A stretch of DNA of 14,870 nt from Proteobacteria bacterium UBA6908 (GTDB lineage Bacteria > Pseudomonadota > Gammaproteobacteria > Acidiferrobacterales > UBA6901), in the NCBI GenBank assembly GCA_002451085.1, contig DKBE01000064.1, forward strand, positions 7,414 to 22,283, read 5' to 3'. Positions 8,575 through 14,863 of the stretch are shown here, piece after piece (position 1 is the stretch's first letter; every line of letters begins with the position of its first letter). Below the pieces are notes generated by a model. The model had not been told where the DNA came from and did no database searches. It saw only the letters and a program-made list of their open reading frames with translations. The position numbers and the translations under genes are program-made.

Positions 8575-9078
8575 TCAGGCCCTGGGCGGAGTATAGGCAC
8601 CATGCTGTGACTTGTAGCCCTTGGGACGAATCGCCACGGTATTGATCACACGCGTGCACAGGATATTGTCGGCACGATAGAGCCCGAACTCGAACGTTGG
8701 ATTGCTGCGGCCATTCTCTGCGAGCTCGGCACGGATTCGCGCTTCGAGCTGTGGATCGAAATCGAAGCGCAATTCCAGGTCGCTGTCACCGATGGCGCGA
8801 AAATCGATGGTCATGGACCGGGTCCACACCGAATACTCCGGAAACAGGTGGGCACAGGCAATGGCCGCCACCGGGTCGGCCAGGGCGGCCTGGCTGCCAC
8901 CAAACATATGACCACCGAGATTGCGAGTGAAAAACCCGAGCGGCAGCCGGATACGTAAATGCCGCCATTGGTCACGGTTCTCCAGGATACGGATCTGCAT
9001 CAGCCACCAGGGCGGGAACCATTCCAGATCCCGGCGTTTGCGCGCACCGAACAAGCGGATGAGACGTAATGGATTCAT
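8575..9078 (-). CDS. DUF4442 hotdog-fold protein
   Basis: 167 residues. This family has a single hotdog fold related to acyl-CoA thioesterases and the C-terminal part of YiiD. Features: FPPWWLMQIRI, a NLGGHMFGGSQAALADPVAAIACAHLF central helix (where hotdog proteins bind the acyl group), WTRSMTIDFRAIGDSDLELRF and a late strand TRVINTVAIRPKG. A thioesterase-like or acyl-binding activity is possible but not shown. The ATG at 9078 (MNPLRLIRLFGARK) has AGGAGG six bases upstream; a longer reading to 9243 is without a site and runs into the opposing methyltransferase gene. First gene of a pair with the LON-domain protein, divergent from the methyltransferase gene. Confidence 0.87.
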   Translation of the reverse strand: MNPLRLIRLFGARKRRDLEWFPPWWLMQIRILENRDQWRHLRIRLPLGFFTRNLGGHMFGGSQAALADPVAAIACAHLFPEYSVWTRSMTIDFRAIGDSDLELRFDFDPQLEARIRAELAENGRSNPTFEFGLYRADNILCTRVINTVAIRPKGYKSQHGAYTPPRA

Positions 9079-9115
9079 GCGTGCCCTCCTGGCGCGATCG
9101 TGATCAATGTCGGCG

Positions 9116-9144
9116 TTGCCCGCAGACGTGAATGCCACTAGTCT
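9116..9144 (+). promoter_or_regulatory. Possible promoter for the exported methyltransferase gene
   Basis: TTGCCC (9116-9121) and TAGTCT (9139-9144) are 17 bases apart. The expected transcription start, about 9151, is at the ATG at 9152, and no purine-rich ribosome site precedes that ATG. This would give a leaderless mRNA. Hexamer matches are moderate, so this is tentative. Confidence 0.3.
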
Positions 9145-9151
9145 AAACCCC

Positions 9152-9832
9152 ATGCTCACCCGAAGACATCTCGCCCTGCTGTGGGTATTTCTGATGTTGC
9201 CCGCTGCGGTTGCCGCCCGCGACGGCGCTGACCCGGCTATCAACCGTCCCTATCTGGATGCGGATTTCGAGCAGTGGGTGGAGCGTTTTGAGCGCCCGGG
9301 CCGCGAAGTCTATGACCGGCGTGAGGCAATTGTGGCAGCGACCGGCGTGAAACCCGGCATGCACGTCGCGGACATCGGTGCCGGAACCGGCCTGTTTACC
9401 CTGATGTTTGCCCGACAGGTCGGTGCGCAAGGCCGGGTGTACGCCGTCGATATCTCGAAAAACTTCATCGCGAACATCGAACACCGCGCAACACAGGCGG
9501 GCTTGCTGAACATCGCCGGCATCGTGAGCTCGCAAAGCGAAACCCGGCTACCGCCGGCTTCCATCCACCTCGCGTTCATCTGCGACACCTACCATCACTT
9601 CGAGCAACCGGCATCGATGCTCGCTTCGATCCATCGCGCCCTGAAGCCCGGTGGAATCCTGGTGGTGATCGACTTTGAACGCATCGAAGGGAAAAGTTCG
9701 AATTGGGTGCTCGGACACGTACGTGCCGGAAAAGAATCAGTGATTCATGAAATCGAAACCGCCGGCTTTCACCTGGCCGGGGATGAAAAACTGCTCAAGG
9801 AAAACTTCTACCTGCGCTTCACAAAAAAATAA
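9152..9832 (+). CDS. Class I SAM-dependent methyltransferase with a twin-arginine-like signal peptide
   Basis: 226 residues. The N-terminus MLTRRHLALLWVFLMLPAAVAARDG has a TRRHLAL motif, a hydrophobic core and an AVA-A type cleavage region, so export (possibly by Tat) is predicted. The rest is a Rossmann methyltransferase: HVADIGAGTGLFT (71-83, SAM-binding motif I), VYAVDIS (motif II acidic residue), DTYHHFEQPASML, LKPGGILVVIDF and a C-terminal KENFYLRF strand. SAM is a cytoplasmic cofactor, so a periplasmic location is puzzling; loading with SAM before Tat transport, or an uncleaved anchor with the domain facing inward, are alternatives. The substrate is unknown. The ATG at 9152 is chosen because it starts the signal peptide; the ATG at 9107 adds a polar stretch. 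It is convergent with the STAS-like gene at the end of the cassette array. Confidence 0.83.
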   Translation: MLTRRHLALLWVFLMLPAAVAARDGADPAINRPYLDADFEQWVERFERPGREVYDRREAIVAATGVKPGMHVADIGAGTGLFTLMFARQVGAQGRVYAVDISKNFIANIEHRATQAGLLNIAGIVSSQSETRLPPASIHLAFICDTYHHFEQPASMLASIHRALKPGGILVVIDFERIEGKSSNWVLGHVRAGKESVIHEIETAGFHLAGDEKLLKENFYLRFTKK

Positions 9833-9846
9833 ACTGGAAGAATATA

Positions 9847-9882
9847 GTCCATCGACTGCGCGGCCGTGCACCTGTCGATGAC
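9847..9882. repeat. Inverted repeat between convergent genes at the array border
   Basis: CATCGAC (9850-9856) and GTCGATG (9874-9880) are perfect inverted copies. Inner TGC/GCA and a CGGCCG core extend the fold, and GTC/GAC can pair outside with one unpaired base. It lies between the methyltransferase stop (9832) and the STAS-like stop (9900). No T-run follows on either strand and no RYYYAAC box is visible. It may be a weak two-way terminator or a decayed attC; I cannot tell which. Confidence 0.4.
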
Positions 9883-9899
9883 GCCCACCTGCTGGAAGG

Positions 9900-10274
9900 T
9901 CAGCTTGTCATAAGCCAATCGATGGCCGTTTGCCGGGCACCAAATACGCGCACTTTCCACCCACGGTTGTTGGCCACGACTTCAAAAAACTGTGAATCCT
10001 CGGGCTTGGCGGCGGTAATGGGCACAACGATTGCCAATCGGTTGTTTCTGGATGCTCGAGCCGCTTCCCACAGATCCGGGGCCTGTTGAAGGTTCGCGAG
10101 GGAAAGCGCTGACTTCGCAGCCGAGAAATCACATAGAAAGAGATGCGGCCCTTCTCCGGTGGCCAGGGAAAGCGCTTCTGCCGTCGCCGCGTCACTGTCG
10201 TGCTTGGTGATCACGCCTGTGTACATAATCTCTATCAGGCCGTGATCCTCATTTCTATCAACTTGCCATGGCAT
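9900..10274 (-). CDS. STAS/SEC14-like (SpoIIAA-like) domain protein
   Basis: 124 residues, a single small alpha/beta domain: an opening strand MPWQVDRNEDHGLIEIMYTG, a helix HDSDAATAEALSLA, HLFLCDFSAAKSALSLANL, a strand RLAIVVPI, and FFEVVANNRGWKVRVFGARQTAIDWL at the end. This resembles the SpoIIAA-like/STAS-SEC14 family found as short single-domain proteins; no function is assigned. The ATG at 10274 is chosen over a TTG at 10289 because MPW..R.E is a typical start and because the TTG lies within the candidate attC box. There is no strong ribosome site. It is the last gene of the minus-strand block, and no clear attC follows it, so it is either the terminal cassette with a decayed site or a core gene next to the array. 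Confidence 0.75.
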   Translation of the reverse strand: MPWQVDRNEDHGLIEIMYTGVITKHDSDAATAEALSLATGEGPHLFLCDFSAAKSALSLANLQQAPDLWEAARASRNNRLAIVVPITAAKPEDSQFFEVVANNRGWKVRVFGARQTAIDWLMTS

Positions 10275-10287
10275 AGTCGTTTTCTTC

Positions 10288-10366
10288 AATCAACGAGTTC
10301 GAGTTCAATCAGCTTCAGCTTCGGCAACGCCGTAGCGCCAACGTCGACGGGATGCGGTTGTTATGT
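10288..10366 (-). repeat. Candidate degenerate attC site (E)
   Basis: Read on the minus strand, ACATAAC (10366-10360) follows the interrupted lipoprotein gene and GTTGATT (10294-10288) precedes the STAS-like start by 14 bases. Each box deviates from RYYYAAC/GTTRRRY by one base. The size, 79 bases, and the position fit, but the inner arms pair poorly. It contains direct repeats GAGTTC x2 and AGCTTC x2. Confidence 0.4.
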
Positions 10367-10387
10367 ATCAATAGCATGGGTTTAATT

Positions 10388-10894
10388 TTAGTCATTCGGC
10401 AGAACTGCGGGGCGCGGAGCAATAGCACGGGTCACCTTTCCTGATCGATTTATATCCATAAATATTTCAAGGTGATCATAGTCATAGTTTGAAGTGACGT
10501 GATAGACAGCACCCGCATCCAGCTGTATTTCCATTTTTGTTTGTTTTATACGCACATCTGCCAACTCACCGAGCAGCCCCGTTAAGCCCGGTGTCTTTAC
10601 AATTTCAGTGTAGTTAATAACTATTTTGCATTTCTCTGGCTTCAGATCGATACGGTACGGGAAAAATCCACCGCTCTCCTTAGCGACGTTACGTCCGCAC
10701 ACGGAGCTAATGGTGACCTCACGGGATTCTGGGGTTTTATCTCTTGTAATTATTGGTTAATCTCGGGTGATTCGTACTATTTCAGTATCTGGTAATTCTG
10801 AACCTGAATATGCGCGCCAGCGGTTTCCAACAGCACAACTAGAAATTACAACAATAGGCAGCAATGCGACACACAAGTAAATACTTCTGTTCAT
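10388..10894 (-). pseudogene. Small lipoprotein gene interrupted by one in-frame TAA
   Basis: From the ATG at 10894 (AGGAG six bases upstream) the frame reads MNRSIYLCVALLPIVVISSC, a lipoprotein signal peptide with Cys20 as the lipid site, then AVGNRWRAYSGSELPDTEIV up to codon 45. Codon 46 is TAA (10759-10757). The same frame then runs open for 122 more codons to the TAA at 10388, with no frame change. The downstream part (SSVCGRNVAKESGGFFPYRI...) alone could start only at a GTG at 10702 without a usable ribosome site. WRAYSGSELP followed by a beta-rich body is a pattern seen in small lipoproteins of unknown function. A single C-to-T change from CAA would explain the stop. It is either a pseudogene, a readthrough gene or a sequencing error. 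It lies between candidate attC sites D and E. Confidence 0.75.
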
Positions 10895-10907
10895 TCACAT
10901 CTCCTAT

Positions 10908-10965
10908 GCATACCTACACATCCGCGGCGCAGCGAAGCGGAGTTCGTTGGATGCGTTTGTTGGGC
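10908..10965 (-). repeat. attC site (D), partly degenerate
   Basis: On the minus strand GCCCAAC (10965-10959) lies just past the methyltransferase stop. The opposite box is poorly conserved: either GGTATGC (10914-10908) or a GTGTAGG-like stretch nearby. The inner part pairs GGATG/CATCC and CCGC/GCGG around a short loop. The lipoprotein start follows by about 15 bases. Confidence 0.6.
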
Positions 10966-10970
10966 GCATC

Positions 10971-11759
10971 TCATTTCTCACATGACCCTTTCACTGCCCA
11001 TGCGCGTGCAGCCAGTTGAATAGACCCATCTGGGTTTAGAGGCAATCGATTCATCAGAGTATCTCTAAGCTCATCCCTGTCCGTTGCATTTAATTTCGAT
11101 ACATAGGTTGGCGCAGGCCCCTGGCCACCAAGAAACGGCTTCCAATAATCGTCGAAGTCTGCGAAGTTTGTTGCTATCTCAATTGGACCGGCTTCGACAT
11201 TGACGACGCCGGATCGAATAAATACGGCGCTCAATTCCTCAGCATTGGAACTTGCGAACCGCCGCTTTTCATGGAGATCTGATGCACCGGGATTCAACTC
11301 AACTGCAACATCCCAGAAATGGTTTAGAAATTCCATCTTCCCTGCATAGTCCCAGATATATCCTGCGATCGTGCCGCCACTTGTAGTGACTCGTCTCATT
11401 TCGGTGAGCGCTTCTTCTGGTGCAGGTATGAAATTCAGCACCAAGCCGCATACTGTCATGTCTACAATTGAATCCTCAATAGGCAATGAAAGTGCTTCAC
11501 CAACTTTGCACATCGCCCGAGGCCCTAGTCGCTCTTGGGCCATACGTACAAAACCTTCTGATTGGTCGATCGCGATAACTACCTCGGGGTCGTATTTTCT
11601 GATAATGGCATCACTCAAAGCTCCCGAGCCACATCCAACATCCAGCCATCGCAGCCCAGTATTCGGATACAGCCAATCCACAAAGGCGTCGGCTACTACT
11701 TTGCTCCATCTGCCCATGAAATATTCGTAAGGATTACCTGACTGCCAAGAGTCTTTCAC
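10971..11759 (-). CDS. Class I SAM-dependent methyltransferase (UbiE-like), cassette-borne
   Basis: 262 residues. Opening SGNPYEYFMGRWSKVVADAFVDWL, motif I WLDVGCGSGALSDAI (38-52), acidic strand VVIAIDQSEGFV, VGEALSLPIEDSIVDMTVCGLVLNFIP (motif II region), EEALTEMRRVTTSGGTIAGYIWDY. These place it with Methyltransf_11-type small-molecule methyltransferases; the substrate is unknown. It has no signal peptide. It starts with GTG at 11759, backed by GGAGG eight bases upstream. The gene fills a cassette of about 0.88 kb between attC sites C and D and is more AT-rich than the core genes. It is unrelated in its N-terminus to the exported methyltransferase at 9152. Confidence 0.9.
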   Translation of the reverse strand: MKDSWQSGNPYEYFMGRWSKVVADAFVDWLYPNTGLRWLDVGCGSGALSDAIIRKYDPEVVIAIDQSEGFVRMAQERLGPRAMCKVGEALSLPIEDSIVDMTVCGLVLNFIPAPEEALTEMRRVTTSGGTIAGYIWDYAGKMEFLNHFWDVAVELNPGASDLHEKRRFASSNAEELSAVFIRSGVVNVEAGPIEIATNFADFDDYWKPFLGGQGPAPTYVSKLNATDRDELRDTLMNRLPLNPDGSIQLAARAWAVKGSCEK

Positions 11760-11783
11760 GAAGGTATCCTCCGGCTCTTTAGT

Positions 11784-11847
11784 GCCTAACGCTCCGGTTC
11801 AGCGGTGGGCCGCGCTGCGGACCGTCCGTTGCAACCGGTTGTTAGAC
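11784..11847 (-). repeat. attC site (C)
   Basis: 64 bases. Plus-strand ends are GCCTAAC (11784-11790) and GTTAGAC (11841-11847), both perfect RYYYAAC/GTTRRRY. Arms CGGTTCAGCGG and CCGTTGCAACCG pair with one extra base in the right arm, which is the L'' arm for minus-strand cassettes. Lies 30 bases after the amidohydrolase stop. It is identical at 56 of 64 positions to site B. Confidence 0.87.
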
Positions 11848-11876
11848 CGCGTACGCATGATCTTCCGTGCATTGGT

Positions 11877-13583
11877 TCACTGCTCTCGCTTGTAAACGGT
11901 ATTCCCTTCCTTGATGGTCTCTTGCACGACGATTGTGTTGATTTTTTTCGGGTCGATTGTGAGCGGGTTGTCGGAGAGGATCACCATGTCGGCTAACTTG
12001 CCGGGCTCGAGTGACCCCTTGGTTTTCTCCTCGAAGTGCTCATAGGCACCCCAGAGCGTGATGGCCTTGAGCGCCTCGATCGGCGTCAGCCGTTCGTCGG
12101 GTCCCATCACCTTGCCGCTGCGAGACGTTCGATTGACGGTTGCCCACATCACCTGCATCAGGTTCGGTAGTGCAACAGGCGCGTCGGTGTGGCTTGTGGC
12201 GATCATGCCGGCGTTCAGCACCGAGCGCATGGGCGAGATTTGCTGGGCCAGTTCCGGCCCGATGATCTGGTTGTACCAGTCGCCCCAGTAGAACGTGTGC
12301 ATTGGGAAGAGCGACGGGAAGATCTGCAACTCTTTGAGGGCCGGGATCTGGTCTTTCCGCAGGAACTGGCCGTGGATAAGGGTGTGGCGCCGGTCGCCGG
12401 GTCCGTGCGTCTGATGCGCCGGCCGGATCGCCTTGATCATCTGGTCGATCGCCGCGTCGCCGTTCGCGTGGACGTGCACCGGCCAGCCCTTCTGATAGGA
12501 CTCCTCGAAGACGGCCGCCACGACCTTCGTGTCCGGGATCGCCGGATAGCCCTTATAGCCCTTCTTCTGGCCGTCCGGCGGGATTCGGTATGGGATCGTA
12601 CGCCACGCGGTACGTCCTTGCGGCGAACCATCCAGAGTGATCTTTATGCCTGCGATCCGGTAGTGGTTTTTGTAACTGTGACCGAACCACTCCGTGGTGA
12701 TGATCCGCCGGTCGACATGGTCGATGTACGAGGTTACATCAATATCAAGTAACCCACGCGTTGCAAAACCGACCAGATCCTGGTGATTGGGTGCAAACGC
12801 GCGACCCTCACTGAGGGTCGTGTAGCCAAAACTCTTTGCCATGTCTAACGCACGTTGTGCGTAGTAGTCCTTGTCCGCCTGCGTCGCGGGACTGATGGCA
12901 GCGATCATCACCGGGATACTCGCGAGTTCCTCCAGCACACCATTCGGCTCCATAGAACCGGGCCTGCGGCGAATGACTCCACCTTCCGGATTCTTGGTGG
13001 CCGCCGTGTATCCAATCTTGCGCAGACCCGCGCTGTTCATCGCGCTAAAGTGGCCTGAGATATGAACTGCGATCACCGGCTTGTCCTTCGATACCTTGTC
13101 GAGGTCATCGCGAGTTGGGTGTCGTCCAAGCAGGGCGTCGTCGTATCCCATACCAAAGATCCAGCCGGTGCGATCAACGTCCGGGCTCTTTGCGAACTCC
13201 CTAAGCTTCGCGACAAGATCGTCGATGGTGTTGACGGTCCCATCGGGCTGGGCGAGCAAGTTGGCGCCTACCGCCTGGGCGCCGAGTCCAAGGAAATGGG
13301 CGTGTCCATCTACAAAACCTGGCGCAAGAATTTTGCCACCCAGGTTGATTGTCTTTGTTGCAGTGCCCTTGTAAGCCTGATCTATGTCCGACTTGGTGCC
13401 AACCGCCAGTATCTTCCTATCCTTGACTGCCAGCGCTTCGGCCGTGGGCTGTGCATCATTCACCGTCACGATCGGACCACCTGAATAGATGGCATCGGCC
13501 ACGACTGCCGGGCCAGACGATTTGCACCCTGTTGCCAGCAGGGCAATAGCGAATACCACCGAGAATGACATTCTGAAGTACAT
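11877..13583 (-). CDS. Amidohydrolase family 3 (YtcJ-like) lipoprotein, cassette-borne
   Basis: 568 residues. Signal peptide MYFRMSFSVVFAIALLATGC with Cys20 predicts an outer- or inner-membrane lipoprotein facing the periplasm. The Amidohydro_3 metal site is complete: GHAHF (His94, His96), the lysine of GIKITLDGS (Lys314), HVHANGD (His370/His372), TLIHGQF (His404) and SHTDAPV (Asp467). The end GSLEPGKLADMVILSDNPL is standard for the composite beta domain. It should hydrolyse an amide or related C-N bond; the natural substrate is not predictable. ATG at 13583 has AGGAG eight bases upstream. The cassette is about 1.83 kb, long for an integron cassette. It lies between attC sites B and C. GC is higher than in the flanking cassettes. 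Confidence 0.93.
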   Translation of the reverse strand: MYFRMSFSVVFAIALLATGCKSSGPAVVADAIYSGGPIVTVNDAQPTAEALAVKDRKILAVGTKSDIDQAYKGTATKTINLGGKILAPGFVDGHAHFLGLGAQAVGANLLAQPDGTVNTIDDLVAKLREFAKSPDVDRTGWIFGMGYDDALLGRHPTRDDLDKVSKDKPVIAVHISGHFSAMNSAGLRKIGYTAATKNPEGGVIRRRPGSMEPNGVLEELASIPVMIAAISPATQADKDYYAQRALDMAKSFGYTTLSEGRAFAPNHQDLVGFATRGLLDIDVTSYIDHVDRRIITTEWFGHSYKNHYRIAGIKITLDGSPQGRTAWRTIPYRIPPDGQKKGYKGYPAIPDTKVVAAVFEESYQKGWPVHVHANGDAAIDQMIKAIRPAHQTHGPGDRRHTLIHGQFLRKDQIPALKELQIFPSLFPMHTFYWGDWYNQIIGPELAQQISPMRSVLNAGMIATSHTDAPVALPNLMQVMWATVNRTSRSGKVMGPDERLTPIEALKAITLWGAYEHFEEKTKGSLEPGKLADMVILSDNPLTIDPKKINTIVVQETIKEGNTVYKREQ

Positions 13584-13612
13584 CTGACCGTCTCCTGAGT
13601 TGGCTCGACGCA

Positions 13613-13676
13613 GTCTATCGCTCCGGTTCAGCGACTGGCCGCGCAGCGTACCGTCCGCTGCAACCGGTTGTTAGAC
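13613..13676 (-). repeat. attC site (B) with a mutated crossover box
   Basis: 64 bases, from GTCTATC (13613-13619) to GTTAGAC (13670-13676) on the plus strand. The left box has ATC where AAC is expected, so on the cassette strand the crossover box reads GATAGAC instead of GTTAGAC. The other box and both arms are intact, and the arm next to the VOC stop holds the extra base. Lies directly after the VOC gene. Confidence 0.82.
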
Positions 13677-13692
13677 GCCAACGCTTGAGTTC

Positions 13693-14169
13693 TCAACGCT
13701 TACGTTCCATTGGATTCTCTCGGGATGTCTGTTGCCCAAGCTGTTGGGCGAGCCCAATGAGAATTCCTTCGGGACCCCGGATGTAGCAGAGCCGATAGAT
13801 GTCCTCATAATTAACGATCTCGTCGACTACGGACGCTCCTAACTTAGCGAGCCGGGCTACTGTCTCACTGAGGTCATCGACTGCGAACATGACTCTTAAG
13901 TAGCCAAAAGAATTAACGGGCGCGGTACGGTGGTCGGAGGCAATAGCGGGAGCGTCGAACCGCGAGAGTTCCACTCCACTTTGGCCGTCAGGGGTGCGCA
14001 TCATGGCGATCTCCACGCGCTGATCGCGCACTCCAGTTACACGGCCTGCCCACTCTTCCTCGATCAACATCCTACCTTCGAGATTGAGTCCGAGAGCGGT
14101 GAAGAACTCAATGGCGTTTTCAAGGTTTTCTACCACGATGCCCACGTTATCCATCCGCTTGATCGTCAT
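13693..14169 (-). CDS. VOC-superfamily (glyoxalase/bleomycin-resistance-like) protein, cassette-borne
   Basis: 158 residues containing the two beta-alpha-beta-beta-beta halves of a vicinal-oxygen-chelate protein: MDNVGIVVENLENAIEFFTALGL (6-28), VEIAMMRTPDGQSGVELSRF, then FGYLRVMFAVDDLSETVARLAKLG and YRLCYIRGPEGILIGLAQQL. Usual metal ligands are not all in place (Asn rather than His on the first strand; Gly in ILIGLAQQ where Glu is common), so metal-dependent catalysis is uncertain, and a binding role is possible. ATG at 14169 follows AGGAGG by five bases. The cassette is about 0.57 kb between attC sites A and B. The C-terminal tail is polar and probably disordered. Confidence 0.9.
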   Translation of the reverse strand: MTIKRMDNVGIVVENLENAIEFFTALGLNLEGRMLIEEEWAGRVTGVRDQRVEIAMMRTPDGQSGVELSRFDAPAIASDHRTAPVNSFGYLRVMFAVDDLSETVARLAKLGASVVDEIVNYEDIYRLCYIRGPEGILIGLAQQLGQQTSRENPMERKR

Positions 14170-14184
14170 GGAACCTCCTGCGCC

Positions 14185-14247
14185 GCCTAACGTGCCGCTA
14201 AGCGGTGCGCCGTCGCTTGGCGCGTCCGCTTAAGTGGCGGGTTAGAG
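14185..14247 (-). repeat. attC site (A)
   Basis: 63 bases, from GCCTAAC (14185-14191) to GTTAGAG (14241-14247). Arms GCCGCTAAGCGG and CCGCTTAAGTGGC pair with one extra base in the right arm. GTTAGAG differs from the consensus only at the last base, and its complement CTCTAAC recurs at the far end of the same cassette (14864-14870). Its inner sequence differs from sites B and C. Confidence 0.85.
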
Positions 14248-14280
14248 AGCGACTTCATTAATTTCGATAAAACCATTCTG

Positions 14281-14826
14281 TTAATCAAAACAAGGCTCGA
14301 TCTTTCCCCCATGATCACACATCGTCGGATGGGGTGGAGTTGGCAGTCTTATTGCTTCAAGAAGCTTCATTGTTTTCAAATCGAATTTATATTCTTTCAT
14401 CGCTTCGACAGCATAATCGCTGGTAAAGCTTACCTTGGCCCCGCTTTGCGTCACATCCAAAATGTGTGGGAAGAAGTCATTACCGCGTTCTGATTGCATA
14501 ATGTCTAGAGTGATTATGATCTTCTTAGATATATCATCCACGATAAAGATACCGATTTTCTGCCCACTCAGTGGGCTCACCTTTACCGGTACTGATCCGA
14601 GCCTATAGTGTGGGCGCGTGGTCTCATATATTGCTGACGCATAAATGGCGAATATTGAGTAATGATTATCTATCTTTTTGGAATCTCGGTCGTTAATGTG
14701 ATTGATATCAGGATTTGCCTTCCTCAATTCTGCCAACATTTGTTCATCAAGACTTTGATTCGCCAACGTGGCTGTTGCGATAGGTAGAGTAAGAATGGCT
14801 ACGACGAAAATCGCTAGATGTTTCAT
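14281..14826 (-). CDS. Secreted protein of unknown function, cassette-borne
   Basis: 181 residues, not recognised. MKHLAIFVVAILTLPIATATLANQS is a Sec signal peptide with probable cleavage after ATLA (near residue 22). The mature part has a charged helix (LDEQMLAELRKANPDINHINDRDSKK), a central hydrophobic beta-rich stretch (KIGIFIVDDISKKIIITLDI) and a C-terminal tail with two cysteines (TMCDHGGKIEPCFD) that could form a disulfide. ATG at 14826 has only a weak ribosome site (CTGGAC). The gene is the most AT-rich of the cassettes. It fills a cassette of about 0.68 kb with attC site A behind it and a matching CTCTAAC box in front. Codons unlike the core genes agree with acquisition from elsewhere. 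Confidence 0.75.
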   Translation of the reverse strand: MKHLAIFVVAILTLPIATATLANQSLDEQMLAELRKANPDINHINDRDSKKIDNHYSIFAIYASAIYETTRPHYRLGSVPVKVSPLSGQKIGIFIVDDISKKIIITLDIMQSERGNDFFPHILDVTQSGAKVSFTSDYAVEAMKEYKFDLKTMKLLEAIRLPTPPHPTMCDHGGKIEPCFD

Positions 14827-14863
14827 GTCCAGTTGACGCCACGAGTTTATTGGCTTTGATGCG

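Noticed and set aside
9847..9882. Certain attC site after the STAS-like gene
   Set aside because: The inverted repeat has no RYYYAAC/GTTRRRY ends, so it is kept only as an unexplained repeat.
10388..10702. Independent 104-codon gene starting at GTG 10702
   Set aside because: No ribosome site at the right distance, and the frame joins without shift to a lipoprotein start at 10894 apart from one TAA.
13062..13484. 140-codon plus-strand frame inside the amidohydrolase cassette
   Set aside because: Antisense shadow of a complete enzyme gene with all metal ligands.
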